This document shows positions 22,801 to 34,791 of a stretch of 64,000 bases of DNA, in pieces. The notes beneath the pieces are model-generated. The model saw nothing but the letters and a program-made list of their open reading frames with translations, was not told where the DNA came from and did no database searches. Every line of letters begins with the position of its first letter. Positions within the stretch are counted from its first letter, which is position 1. A program made the position numbers and the translations under genes. The DNA is from Yponomeuta sedellus (Eukaryota; Arthropoda; Insecta; Lepidoptera; Yponomeutidae). The stretch lies in contig OW203725.1 of NCBI GenBank assembly GCA_934045075.1, positions 13,948,269 to 14,012,268 of the forward strand, written 5' to 3'.

Positions 22801-23194
22801 CAGTGGTGGTACCTCTAAAAGTAAAATGTTTGCCTCAAATTCAAGAGTTCATGGATTCGAACCCCGGCATGATTTTGTTTTATAAATTACTATCTGAATG
22901 CCTGAGGTGTTCAGCGCTTCAAATTACTAATCCGAGGTGGGCAAACGTGGTGTTTAAGCGCGTACTCACTACCTCACAGAATGCCACTGCGCAGGATTGT
23001 AATACGCAAGTCCTAAAACGTGTCAATTAGAGTTTATCATATAAAAAAATTTAACTTGTACGACTTGAAAACCTTTTTTTTCTAAAATTTGTAATTTCGT
23101 AATTTTATATTTATTTTATAATGGTGCCGTTTGATAGATAAATATTAAGTCATATGATGTAAATAGTATGGACAATGATTTATTGTAGGCTGTG
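22801..23194. other. SINE-like scrap and AT-rich DNA
   Basis: Only the B-box-like word at 22853-22867 stands out. The 93-codon plus-strand frame over 22749-23030 covers repeat DNA and is not credible as a gene. Confidence 0.4.
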
Positions 23195-23360
23195 ACTTAT
23201 GTAGGGCGCGTAAAGCTTGAATTTATTAAAATAAACCCTGATACCTCGAAAACTATAGAAATAATATGAAAAAAACATTGAAATAACATGGAAAAATATA
23301 GGGAAAAAAAATGGGAAAAAAGCCACTGAACAAAAATTGTTAATAAGCACAAACTCCAAT
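23195..23360. repeat. dispersed repeat family O, copy 1
   Basis: GGGCGCGTAAAGCTTGAATT, then ATACCTCGAAAACTATAGAA, then TTGTTAATAAGCACAAACTC keep the same order as a more diverged stretch at 27868-28010 (GCGTAAAGCTGAAATTC, TTTCGAAAAATAATATC, GTTGCTAAACACAAAGTC). Confidence 0.5.
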
Positions 23361-23643
23361 TAGGGTGTTTTAGGAATTGCGCTTTTAAAACAACCCTGTG
23401 TGTAGGCTGTATTATCGCATATTGCCGGGCCGAGCAGCAACTGTCGCGGTCGCGCGGTGGCCCGACTGAACCGTGTCGAGCACCGGGCCCGCGGCACCTG
23501 ACGCGCCGGCGCTCGACTGTGACCCCGCACCGCGCCACTTGCAGAGATGCGCCTCATATGCCACCACAACACACGAAACTAACATTATTGTGACGTTACC
23601 AAATACACAAGCTTTTTTGCAAATCTGTTCACATTATATTCTT
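23361..23643. other. CpG-rich non-coding patch
   Basis: 23435-23545 is GC-rich (CGCGGTCGCGCGGTGG and similar). Frames on both strands are open through composition only. Confidence 0.45.
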
Positions 23644-23818
23644 TTTTTAATGTACTAACCCGTGCTAAGGACAATTTTAAAACCTATTTAGAGGCTAAAA
23701 ATTCCACCCATGCCAAAAATTCCACTCGAACCCGCGACCTCTGGCTAACCGTGCCAGCCCTCTCCCAACTGAGCTAATGGGCGACTCACCGGCATCAGTG
23801 AAATTTCGAACCTCTTTT
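23644..23818 (-). repeat. SINE family A, copy 5 (B box damaged)
   Basis: Same landmarks as copy 1, but the CATGCCGGGATTCGAACC stretch is altered: AAAAATTCCA is duplicated into it (23702 and 23717), destroying the B box. It ends after AATTTCGAACCTCTTT. Confidence 0.8.
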
Positions 23819-25795
23819 TCGCGTTCACATTGTTAGTATTATTTCTTAATGACTTGCAATTCTCACCTAGAGTTATCTATTAAACGGGTATAAAGCTAAA
23901 TGTGACTTACGGGTAAATCACCTATCCCTCACTAAAATATTTGACTGTACTCGGACTCACTTCAGCTTACCTGTGACCACGGCCACAACCAACTGCAACA
24001 TTGCCGAAACGTCAAGAAATAAGGTAATAACACTTTATATAAATAATCACGATTAGTCCCGCTTAATATTTAGGTGATTATTATTATGATTAAATGAATT
24101 CGAGGGAATTAAGTTAATGATGTCAAATGCTTACGAAAATTGTATTTCCAAAGTTATCGTTATCAGGTAATACCACAGAGAAAAAAATATTCATTCATTA
24201 ATTCATCTACTTTTTACCAGTCAACAACAAGTGTATAAAAATAACTGATATTATAGTATTTATATTTTTGCGGACTGAAAAAGGAAACAGGGGTTTTACT
24301 AAACTCGTAAGTGGTAGAGAATCCATAAAATTGCACCATACCCTCGTGGCGCGAATCAAATCATACAGCGTACCTGTAAATTGACTAAATTATATAGTTA
24401 TTTCTACATAGGAACGTTCTTTTAGTAGAATGTATGTATTTACATATGTTTTTGTTCAAACAGCAAGAAAAACTATGCGGGTAGCTCTCAAAGCTGTTCG
24501 AGTCCACCTGTACGAGGTGCCTCTATATCGGGAAACATAATCGACCCGATAGAGGAAACGACAGGTAGTTGCACGAGTGTAATCGTAACTGCGCCGTTTT
24601 CTAACTAACGAAGCTATCGGGTTATAAATCGGTTAATAAAACACTGTTGTAAAAAGATCCCAATAGAGATTCGAGTATCGTCGCTCTGTGTGGCCCCAGT
24701 GACCGGAAAACTAGATCGCCTACGCGTCTTCTTTCGTGCAAAGGTTATCGGAGTGCGCGCAAAAGGGATTATGCAACATTAAATTGCATGATCACAGTTT
24801 ATATTGCGATGTTGCTTCTTATGCGAATGAGCCGTAGAGTTAAAACGCACAGAACCGCAATTGGGGCTCTCAAAGTGAAGCGATTCAATAGTAGGCATTC
24901 TTAGCGAGACCCGTCGTCTATTTCCATGTCTCAGAATGTCACTAACTGTAAGACGGTTACGCACACATCCAGCGCGTGAATAAGTGTGGTTAGAAACACT
25001 CAATCTTATTTATATGTTTGAGAAGCTCTTTTAGAAAAACGCTCTTTAAGCGGTTTAAATGAGATTCAGTAGTGCCTCAAATGAAAAATATATAGATGAT
25101 TGCTAAAAGCCCTATTTATAAAAAGGATTTATTGGAGAATATTTTTATTATAATTTAGGTGATATTCAACGTCATTAAGCACCCTAAACCTAAAGAGTGT
25201 TTTAACTTGTTGTGATGTAAGGAGATTCCTTTTCATTTTATTGTATAATCATTATTGAAATTCGGTTCAAAGGGCCGTTTCAACTCCATATCAAGAAAGA
25301 CAAAACGCTGTATTTTTTTATAAATAGCGCTGTTATATAGTCTTTGCGTAATACAAGTATGTCTGCGGAGTGAGCTAACTTTGCTAAAAAAGTCTAGTGT
25401 ATGTGTGTGCAATGGTTTGTCGCGTGCTGAGCGCGTGCTGCGCCTGCGTCCGGCGCGGGCGGCTGCCACGCTCCGGCAGTCCACACCCTCTACCCCTATC
25501 GCCATGACATTACCAGCTTTTTACTACACATTACTAATGCCCACCTAACCGTCATGTGCACGCGACAGTTGGACTTGGGTAGATAAGACCAGGAAAATTA
25601 GGATGTTAACTACCATCATGTAATTAAAACAGGGAAGAGTAATAGCCAGCATGTGGGTGCGTGGTAGGTAACCTGCATTTTCTACACGAACAGAGTTCAG
25701 TGGGTGAATATAAACTATGGGGATAACTTATTGGCGAATAATTTTGCCAACAGTCTCAAAAGCTCACGCCTGTTTTCGGGGGGCTGGGCAAAGAC
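23819..25795. other. 2 kb non-coding, nothing recognised
   Basis: No gene. The CpG-richer end of a minus-strand frame at 25410-25500 (ARAGRRRSTRSAR) reflects composition. Confidence 0.5.
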
Positions 25796-25809
25796 ACGTT
25801 TCTTGAAAC

Positions 25810-25995
25810 ACAGTTCATACTTTATTGGATGATTTGATAGACAACTCGATGTACATTGCAAGCCAAGTTTATTTACTTGTTAATCTGTGGGTTACACCAA
25901 CCTGGATTTGGCCCCCGTGGTAGAGTATGGGCTAACCTCCCTGCAATTCAGGAAGAGACCCGTGCCCCGGCAGAGTGGGGACATACAAGTCGAAT
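25810..25995. repeat. MITE H fragment followed by SINE B fragment (copy 5)
   Basis: 25815-25870 carries the family H words TACTTTATTGGA and CTCGATGTACATTG. 25893-25985 is the last ~95 bp of family B on the plus strand, from CCAACCTGGATTTGGCCCCC to GGGGACATACAAGTCGAATA. Confidence 0.6.
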
Positions 25996-27867
25996 ATCGA
26001 ATCTGTGGGCTGAACAATAAAAATTAAGATAAACCTACATAAACGATAATACATAAATAAATAAATATTAATAAATTAATATTTATGATATTTATGCGGT
26101 GAATAGTTGATGACAGCTTAATGCTCTTAGGAGACTATCAATAACCTTTATGAAATTCTGATCACGATTCACTTATTTAAAAATACATGTACAGTTAGTT
26201 AAAAAAATGGCCTTACTTTTGCTTAATTTTGGTTTTAATTTTCTTTTATGCCTACTGCTTCCCCTTACTGCCCCGCTGAAATTTTTCACCCTATACCATG
26301 GTTATTTCTAAATGCGCAAATCCTGGAATACACAATTTAAATATTTTTCGAAATATTAGCCAATTTTAATCAAATTAACAATTTAATTAAATAAATTTAT
26401 TTGTTTTGATATTATAAGTGCTACTGAAAATTATTTATGACTAAAAGTAATTATTATAAACCAATACAAATAAATACCTATAACACTATAGTTACATATG
26501 TAATTTATTTACCAAATTACATTTTAACACAATTTGGATTCTGAATAAATGGCAATATACAGGTGATCAAACTGGAGTTTTCTTATGATCTGATTGGAAT
26601 ATTTCAGGTGTTGAAACTGATGACTTTTCTGCTCAATTTTGAAATTTCTGCCGAATAATTGGGATCCAAAGTTTTTTTAATAGTTGACTTTTAATTTTTT
26701 TTCGGATTGTAGAAGTAATATTTTTTTTTTTGCGATTAATACACTTTTTTTTTTTTGTGATTAATAAAGTTATTCACTGTTAATATTTTTTTGAAAAAAT
26801 ATGATGTCTGACATATGACGTTGGTGCGTCAAACGATCCAGTTAGTGTGTGGTTTAAGCTGTTAAAAAGCACAGACTACGACGATTCGTCCTTGTCGTTG
26901 TGAATTTGTCAATCTAGATACTTGTTTTATTCTAGTTTTTACCGACAATCTTGCTCATGCCCTGGACTCTGATATACAGAGATCTTCCATTCTATGTGTA
27001 ACATGACAATGTTTAAAATCAGACACTATTTTTGTGGTCTATGTTTTGTTGCCGATGGTACCATCGATGTTTTTCCAGCATTAGTCGAATTAGTAAATTA
27101 ACATGTGACGTCACGTAAAAGTTACGCGAAACATGGACATTTACTTGAAATTAAGCTAATCTTATAATTAAGAGATAATCATATCTAACATAAAAAAATC
27201 TGTCATTTGGTTGCTATTAGCTTCGAAATGGTTTTCAATTCAGACAGTAAACTTTTTTTTGGATCCCCAATTGTTCAAAACACTATTGCTTACAGGAAAT
27301 ATTTTTTGCTGAGCAAACCGTATCTTTTCCTGGTGTCTGCGTAAGTAAATAAGTTTTGATCACTGACGACGACCCAGAGCTTAAGTAAGGAAATAATTTT
27401 GATTAAGAGCATCAAAATGCTTTTATTCGTCGTATTACCAAAATGGGGTCAAAATTACTGTCAGTATTTACATAACATTGCAAAATGATATGACTTTCCT
27501 TAAAATAATAAAGAGCCCAAGTGTAGTTTGAATTGCACGAGGCCGAAGATAGTTTCATAGTTGTTCAAAATTATTATTATTAAAAAAAAATGCTAAATTC
27601 TTGATTAAAACATGTCGGCTAGAGTTTGTATAACAATTTACATTTATAAGACTTTTCCGATATAACAACACCCGTAAGTAAATCCGGACTAAAAGTCTAC
27701 AATTTATATATAAAACAATTTTTGTGCTTATGAAATTTTTCGTCCATTTTTCGAGAAAACATATATTTATTACAATTACTCGCTTTTTCTGCTTCGTAGA
27801 GAGTTAGAGAGATAATTCTTAGAATCATATATACTAACTACATTCATCCAGGTATGCCAATGATTTA
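25996..27867. other. 1.9 kb AT-rich non-coding
   Basis: Very AT-rich with T-runs (26698-26752). TTGGGATCCAAAGTTTTTTT (26661-26680) is loosely inverted at about 27252-27270, a possible very old inverted-repeat element of about 600 bp. Too weak to call. Confidence 0.45.
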
Positions 27868-28010
27868 CTGAACGCCGCGACACTGTTAGAATGCGTAAAG
27901 CTGAAATTCAATAGAATTATATAAAACCCGTTATTTCGAAAAATAATATCTGAGAAAAAATCATATTGTTAAGTTGTTGCTAAACACAAAGTCTAAACAG
28001 GAAGTGCGCA
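27868..28010. repeat. dispersed repeat family O, copy 2 (diverged)
   Basis: See the copy at 23195. Only the word order and short blocks are preserved. Confidence 0.4.
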
Positions 28011-28914
28011 GAGTAATAGACTTAAATAGATTTGTTCTATACTTATAGGTTTTCAGTCAATATAATAATTTTCTCATCATTTCGTTAAAATTGAATGAAA
28101 GGAAACCCCATTCTTAAATAGATAGTGCCCTAAACTAAGGGCAATTCTTCAACTTAAATCGAATTAGAATTGGTCCATTTCGCCGAATTTAACTATAATC
28201 AATTTTATAAATGTTGGTGTCGAGTGGAAAGAAATCTTACAACGGTTACAGTAATGATATATTTTTACTATAAACGCGAGATGCTCGACGCTCCGGCGGC
28301 GGCGGCCGGCGCAGGCGCAGCGTCTCGGGCGGGGGCGACGAAGGCTCCGCTCGCCGTATTTTATTTATAATTACGGACGACGACCCGGGACCCGGACCTG
28401 TCGCGATTTCACCTGCTATTATTGCACTTTATTTATTGTTTATTACGTTGCTTGTTACAGATTTTACTGTCGGTGAGTTTTAACGAATGGCTCTTAATGA
28501 TGAGAGTATTTCTTCGTGCTGATTTCTCCTTGTAAACACGCACGTGCAGCGATCCCATCTCTGCGGAGTATCGGTTTAATTGAAATTAATAATGCCCCTT
28601 TTTAATTTCGTTTCACTTCGATATCACTTCAACAGAGTCGTTGAATGATCTTTTAGCTTGACAACGGGGAGATGCTCGCAGTTGGTAAGTCCGCTGTCTG
28701 CTACTAACTTAGTTTGATAGGTATTGTGCTGCTTGGTTGTCATTAGACAATTACATGTTTAATGAGAACCAAGTAGCAAGTAGCTTTCAACAAAGATTTT
28801 TTTAATGTAGCCTATAACGCCAGAAACCTCTGTGAAAAGAGTGCTTCGTGCCATCATACTAACGATGTAGGTCTCAATCTCATAACCGTAATATTTGTTT
28901 CTATTGTATGTAGC
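28011..28914. other. non-coding with a GGC-rich CpG patch
   Basis: 28285-28360 is strongly GC-rich (CGGCGGCGGCCGGCGCAGGC), in sharp contrast to its surroundings. A 66-codon open frame there is alanine-rich through composition. The patch might be regulatory, but nothing specific is seen. Confidence 0.45.
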
Positions 28915-29065
28915 CAATAAACGTTCCAATGCAGGGCACAGGCCTTCTCTCAGAGAGAGAGTATGGGTTTAATTACCACGCGTGCCCAGCGCAGTTTGGT
29001 AATTTAAGCCGAGTTTTTGCACGATGTTTTCCTTCACCGTTAGCGAGTGATGCTTGTATTGCTAC
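28915..29065 (-). repeat. SINE family D/E tail, copy
   Basis: Minus sense: TAACGGTGAAGGAAAACATC with GTGC, then GCGCTGGGCACGCGTGGTAA, then the tail CTCTCTCTGAGAGAAGGCC with TGTGCCCTGCATTGG. It is the best-preserved module in the window for this family's core. Confidence 0.75.
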
Positions 29066-31237
29066 TATAACTTCACAAACTTAGCAAATAAAGTAGGTAC
29101 TAATACTATTAATCATATATTTAACCTATAAATAATTCGTGGTACAAAAACGCTCTAGGAAAACTGACGTCACAAGTAAAACACAGTAGCGAGTGACGCC
29201 TTACAATGTATGATGGATGAGGCATTTATCAATATTATAAATATTTCAAGAATATCATACTAGGCTTACTGTTTATTTTATTATATCTTGTATATTGGTA
29301 ACGTTAAGGTAAAATATGACGACAAGGGTTATTTTTTAAAACCTATTTTAGAGGCTAAAAATTCCACCCGTGCTGGGACTCAAACACAGTGCCTTATCTG
29401 TTATCTCAAATTAACCGTTATAAAAAAAACTTATTCAGTCTACAAGCTTTGCATTAGTGAAATACGATACTTTGGCACAAGTTAGAGACGGGCTTTCGGC
29501 TCGAGTACGTCTGCCACTTGACCGATTGTTAATTCACTTTCCTGAACAGCTTTGCACAGGTATCTTTATAAATATTTCACGTCATACTTTAAGAGGTATG
29601 AATTCATTTTAATCGAAGGTTGACGGGTCATCTGGCAAGACTCAGCACGACACTAATTCAATGCTTAAAGCATAAGCTTTGGGCGGAATATGTAGTGGAA
29701 ACATATTTATTGCAATGCTTAGGAATTAACAAAATTTAATAAGCTAAGTCGTTTACTGTATTTAAGTGCTTGTTGTTGATTCTGTTTTTTCTCCTTTATA
29801 AATTAAAATAAAAATGTGCTGAAAGCAATTGGTGAAAGCAATGTTTTTAAGTGGACCACGCTCACATTTCAAACGGTCCGGTTATCTTTACATAACTTCT
29901 ACTGTACTGTGTATGTCAATAAACTCCTCCTTTTGGACAGATTTGAATGGATTTGTATGCGTGTGGGTGGCGCTCTGGACTTTTTATATTTACAAAACAG
30001 CCCTGCAGATGGCGCTGCATGCAGGATAACGTCTTTTGGGTCCGCTGGTAAATAATAAATATATGCATTTATAATCGTATCGCTTGTAGCTGCTATTAGG
30101 AATTATTTAAGGTTTTGAAAACTAATCAACGTGTTTTTGTCGTTGCGATTCCCATAAGGATGTACTTACTGGTGCTGTTGAAGTTTTATAGACAATTTTT
30201 AATTGAGATTTTATTATTGCAACCCAAGTGAATCGTTCCTGAATTAGCTATCAATCATTCGAGTTGTGAATAATAAATGTCAACTCAAGTAGGTAATACT
30301 TCGAACTAGTTTTACTCTGAGATCAGCGCTTGAGTTCGCTTCAATACGGGCCTACAAATATGTGGTGCACTACAGAGAGCTGAAAAATTACGCTCACAGG
30401 AATAAAATAAAATTCGTAATCAGATCATCTCGGGATATCAAACTATTGTATTCTCATACGGCAGTGACTGTTTATTACATAAGAGTGAAACTATTAAAAG
30501 CATGTTATATTAAAGTTTCTAAAATGAAAAAATACAATATTATTTATTTATAAAAACGCAGTCCCTCTTGAAACCTATTTAAAATATATCATCTATGCGT
30601 CAACATTAAATATCGACTAACAAACATGACATAGAATGGTAATAGACAGATGTAGCCCTCCTTTTCATCTGGCAATAATAATGAATAATATGTGAACCTG
30701 TGGACCAACCTCGATTATTGTAGAGGTACGGGAGGAAGAAACAATCTGGGTAAAAGGAGATAAACAAAGAAGCTTCTGATTGAGGAGATGGTTTCTAATA
30801 GCTTGTGACTTGCGGCGGCGGCGGCGCGCCCCGCGAGGTGCATCGCCTACGTGCGGTCCCGTTATGCAGCGGTTAATTTTTACCGCACGCGGGGATTATT
30901 GTATTAACGCCCGCACGCCCCCGCACCCCGGCCGCCGCAGCCTTATTCTATTAACCGTTTATTAAACCAGTTTAGACTATATCTATAATGTCCTTTGGAA
31001 GGTCAGAGGTTTCTGTAAAATTTATTGGCTTGTTATTGACTCATGTTGTAAATCTTTTCGATGTATAATAACATAAGTACAAAACTTATAAAAACGAAAT
31101 CGAAATCTCTAAAAATCGTAAACAATGTAAACATAATTATTTTCGCATTTTGTAATCGCAAAAAAATATCAGCGGTTTTCAGGCGTTACGAGTATCTTTA
31201 GTATGAAACAGCTAACATTTTTCACAGATTTCCTCAG
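29066..31237. other. 2.1 kb non-coding with a SINE A scrap
   Basis: 29336-29392 is a short SINE A end (AACCTATTTTAGAGGCTAAA, then ATTCCACCCGTGCTGGGA). A CpG-rich patch (30808-30945) has GGCGGCGGCGGCGCGCCCCG. No gene recognised. Confidence 0.5.
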
Positions 31238-31333
31238 ATTGCTGTCAGCGGCTGGATGAGGATAGCCGAGGACTGGCAGAAGTGGTGTGTCTTTAGGGGA
31301 GGCTATGTGCAGCAGCGGGCCAGCACTGGCTGA
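31238..31333 (+). pseudogene. RTE-like LINE ORF, last 31 codons
   Basis: Reads GWMRIAEDWQKWC...GGYVQQRASTG then TGA, matching the RTE reverse transcriptase C-terminal pattern WMRxAxDRxxWRxLGEAYVQQW. 5'-truncated. The arginine after the aspartate is Trp. A related end lies at 63480. Confidence 0.65.
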
Positions 31334-31387
31334 TTGACTGATTGAATAAAAGGTTTCCCCGTAGAGAAAGTTGTTGAAGGAAGAAAG

Positions 31388-31635
31388 ATGACGAAAGACA
31401 TATTATATCGAGTGAGTGTGGGTGGAAGGGCCGGTAATAAACGTCCAAGGCGGACATATTTAGACCAAATAGGGGAACCAAATGTATTAGCAAAGAGCAA
31501 AATAAAAAGAACCCCAAATCGGCGTCTTTGCACGCAACTACTAATGAATCTTGATGAAGCGAAAGCGAGATCTTTCAGGATCGTGACACGTGGGAGACCC
31601 TGGTCTCTGCCTATTCCTCTGGGATACAGGCATGA
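31388..31635 (+). pseudogene. LINE ORF C-terminal fragment, frameshifted
   Basis: The frame gives GRAGNKRPRRTYLDQIGE and, further on, NRRLCTQLLMNLDEAKA. It then needs a change of frame at about 31570 to continue as QDRDTWETLVSAYSSGIQA and a TGA (31633-31635). This order (RP+R+T+xDQI, then DEA, then QDRxxW) is what the C-terminal ends of lepidopteran LINE ORF2 proteins show. A second scrap of the same end (LVSGYHAGIQA stop) is at 53951-53986. Confidence 0.6.
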
Positions 31636-32469
31636 CTTTGTATAATTATGTATGTAAAAAGTAGGTATTTGATATTGACAAGTTGGACCCCATTTTTGGA
31701 AGTAAATAAGGATTTTGTAGCACCCTGTACGCAAGCATTAAGATACCTCTTATTTATTTTACGCCATAAAAGAGCCTTGATCATTAGACCACTGTTCACC
31801 AAAGGACCTACCCAGAACAGTCACAACTACGTAAGATTTTCAGTGTTTACGTAACTCAATTGACAATAACCCAAGCCGAGCCATTCGCGTTGTTAGATTT
31901 TATAGCTTAGTAATCTATGTAGTTAGGCTGCAATTTATATGTGTTAGATTTGTTTACATCGGTTAATGGGCACAAAATAGGTTTTTTAACCTTTAAATTA
32001 TTCGTTATACATTAATATTAATGGGACAATATTTAGATCCTAGTTGAATAAAAAATAAATTTATTCAAAAAGTAAATTTATACAAACTATGCAAACACTT
32101 TCAAGTATTGCGCAATAAACTATATTATTTACATTTTCTAGTTAACTTCAAGATTTTTTTTGTTATGTTTATTCACTTTCGATGTATAAATAGTGCCCTT
32201 TATGTGTTTAATGCCGATATAGGGTGCTATTAATACTCCACATCTCGGTTTAATAAAGACATTTTTGTGCCCTTATACGACCTATATTACGAGCTAAATT
32301 GGCCATAACCACCCGGCATTACTTTAACGCCTTGAGCTTTTTAATTAAATCAAACTTTCAAAACCTGATCCGAGTTTAGATTTTTTGTAAGATATGTATT
32401 TAAAACACTTTTATAATAGGGAAATATTATATTCAAGGACTAAATTATACTCTACTTTATTATTATTAA
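31636..32469. other. non-coding, nothing recognised
   Basis: AT-rich, no gene or named repeat. Confidence 0.5.
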
Positions 32470-32595
32470 TGGCGTCAGTCAGGTTGTATTTCGATGTTTG
32501 TGATGTCATTGGCTGGTTACCATAGCCCAGGGTTAAGTATGATAGGAATATCATAGTTTGGGACCAAGACAAGTGGTTGTGTTTTGGGGAAGTAA
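32470..32595 (+). repeat. SINE family C, copy 2 (headless)
   Basis: Body only: GGCTGGTTACCATAGCCCAG, then GGGACCAAGACAAGTGGTTG. No tRNA-like head precedes it. Confidence 0.65.
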
Positions 32596-32602
32596 TTATT
32601 AT

Positions 32603-32690
32603 TCATTCTCTCTCTCTCTCTGAGAGAAGGCGTATGCCCTGCAGTTACACGTCGCATATAAGCTACATAAAAGAAAAAAAATATTATGGT
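32603..32690 (+). repeat. SINE family D/E tail fragment
   Basis: TCTCTCTCTCTCTGAGAGAA with GGCGTATGCCCTGCAGT, then the terminal ATAAGCTACATAAAAGAAAA. Directly follows the family C fragment. Confidence 0.6.
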
Positions 32691-32779
32691 TATGAGATAG
32701 GAATAACCTTCATGGTTATTATGGCACGAAGCGCTCTTTCCGCGAACGTTTCACGACGTTAGTATGCCAAAATTTTGAT

Positions 32780-32818
32780 AAAAGTCGCTCAATAACTGAC
32801 TGTTATTGAGCGACTTTT
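32780..32818. repeat. perfect palindrome, 17-bp arms, 5-base loop
   Basis: AAAAGTCGCTCAATAAC, loop TGACT, exact reverse complement. A bacterial reader would call it a terminator, but the setting is a eukaryotic gene desert. Confidence 0.9.
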
Positions 32819-33767
32819 TTTCAAATGGCCAGTCTGCTCTGAGATTTTATAGTGTATTTATAAATGATTTAACATTGGTAACCACTAAATAAAATAATAA
32901 ATTTTCCTACAACTATATACAGCATTAATACTTAAGATTTAAATATTTACAAAAAAAAAAATGTTTAAATAAAAAAATCTACACCGCTGCCGATGGGGAG
33001 AGTTTCCAAGACAGAGGCAGCATTCCCTGCTCTAGTTTTAATTATATGTTTATTTGGTACGTATTATATATTTTTAAGACCACAACGTACTCTTATTCTT
33101 AGTGATCGAAGACAAACGTGGTTAGTCATAGTAGTCAAGTGTTTGGCCAATCAGTGCGAGCAGCGCGATGACAACAAAGTAGGTATCACCTTCATTAATA
33201 AATAGCAAATACACAGGAATTTGCATCGTCTACGCAGCTAAGCGCATAATGCACTTAGTGCGCCCGTTGATGTCTTTTGTATGCACGCACGCAACGGGTG
33301 ACGCTACGCCCCATTTCGTAGCTACCTCAACGCTTCGTAGATATAATATGAAGCGTTGCTGCCTTACTACCGATATAACCAGTAAGTCTGCACACTGAGT
33401 AAATAAAGAATAATTAAAATGAAAAATAAAAAAAGTTTGTCCCGACACCACATAGTTTACAACAAAAATAATAATACAATAAGCAACTACTTATTAAATG
33501 AAAATAATAACAAAGCGTAAAAGTCTCCATAATTTGCAATAATCCTATTTGATCAGCTCTAGTAGATCAGCCATGCTGGGTAAAAACCTGTGTCACCGTT
33601 ATCATAATTTCCCAATTGTAGCCAACAACGTATTTGATTCAAAGAGTATTCTATCTTCTAGCTACAAATATTCTATACTACAATATTCTAAATACATTTT
33701 ATATTTAAACTTAATCCAAAGTGTATACGAAAAATACAACTGACATTTGTGAACAACAGATTTTTAG
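32819..33767. other. non-coding, nothing recognised
   Basis: No protein-like frame. An A-run at 32951-32961. Confidence 0.5.
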
Positions 33768-33890
33768 GCCGTCTCTCAAAGAGCGCGTGACAGCACGCCT
33801 GTGCTTAGTTGCCACGCGTGCCATTTGACGCGCAGTGGTATTTGAACACCTTATGCACTTGGGGTTCCTCACGATGTTTTACTTCACATG
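33768..33890 (-). repeat. SINE family D/E tail, degraded
   Basis: CTCTCAAAGAGCGCGTGACA, GCCACGCGTGCCATTTGACG and TTCCTCACGATGTTTTACTT keep the family's order in minus sense. Confidence 0.55.
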
Positions 33891-34582
33891 CTGGATCTAT
33901 ATCTCTTATAAATTACGTAACATTTTTATATATAGAGACTCGTGGCTCATAGCAACAAGGAAGAAAGTTTTAACTAAACGTATGCGAAATCATGAAGTCC
34001 TACGCTTCTGTGGTATGAATAAACCTTTCAATGTCGTCACTGAAGCGCACAGTGACACGACACCTACGCAACAGACTCTCTTACACTGAACAGCAAAAGT
34101 GTTTCATAGCTACTAGATACATCTGTAAAACACACACAAAATTGTAACAATAAAGTTAAAATTCGAATTTAATTCGTGCAAACTGAAACTTAAATAAAAT
34201 AAGTCCTTTAGAAAATTGCAAAGTGGTCCTGTATTAAAATTCCTTGTTTTTCTTTGAAAATCCAAAACCGTTAGTACCTACTCCACAGGCTCAGCGATCA
34301 GCAGTAGAGGTTTGCCCGATATATGAACAAATATTTATCTATGCGTTTGATTTACCTATACTATATACCTACTAATGTTGTTATACGTACATGCTATTAA
34401 TATTCTCCTTTTTTGCTTAGCCCGCCTGCTTATTGAACTGAAGATGTATTATAAATAGTGATAAAATAAGTTTTAAGATCCGGTAAGCAGTTTCAAAGAT
34501 TACCTACCTCCGATATTCCAAGTTAAGTATATCTGCGCAGTCGGGATAAGTTTGCAATGTGCACGTTCGCAATTTTATTTCA
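33891..34582. other. non-coding, nothing recognised
   Basis: No gene or repeat family recognised. Confidence 0.5.
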
Positions 34583-34791
34583 GACTAGCTGACCCAGCGA
34601 ACTTAGTACCGCCTAACAGTCGATTGTTTAATTTGTTGTTATGTTTCTCTCCGTAAGAACCATCCTCGTACTTCAAGAAATATTCAAAAAAAAAGAATTA
34701 GCGAAATCGGTTCAGCTGCTCTCGAGATTTGCGCTTACCAACACATTCAACGGTTCATTTTTATAATATAGATAGATAGATTACTTCTTAA
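34583..34791 (+). repeat. retroposon-like family G, copy 1
   Basis: GACTAGCTGACCCAGCGAAC starts it. GCGAAATCGGTTCAGCTGCT with CTCGAGATTTGCGCTTACCA is the conserved core, and it ends ATTTTTATAATATAGATAGA with a (TAGA)n tail. The simple tail suggests copying through RNA. An opposite-strand copy is at 55383-55570. The same wording is widespread in insect genomes (from memory). Confidence 0.7.

Noticed and set aside
26661..27270. Old inverted-repeat transposon (TTGGGATCC/GGATCCCCAA ends)
   Set aside because: Only about 20 loosely matching bases, rich in T-runs. Could be chance.
31303..31734. 143-codon minus-strand open frame
   Set aside because: Lies opposite LINE ORF remnants at 31238-31635 whose plus-strand reading matches known LINE C-termini. 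The minus frame is a shadow.
32780..32818. Rho-independent terminator
   Set aside because: Stem plus T-run looks the part, but this is eukaryotic non-coding DNA with no upstream gene.
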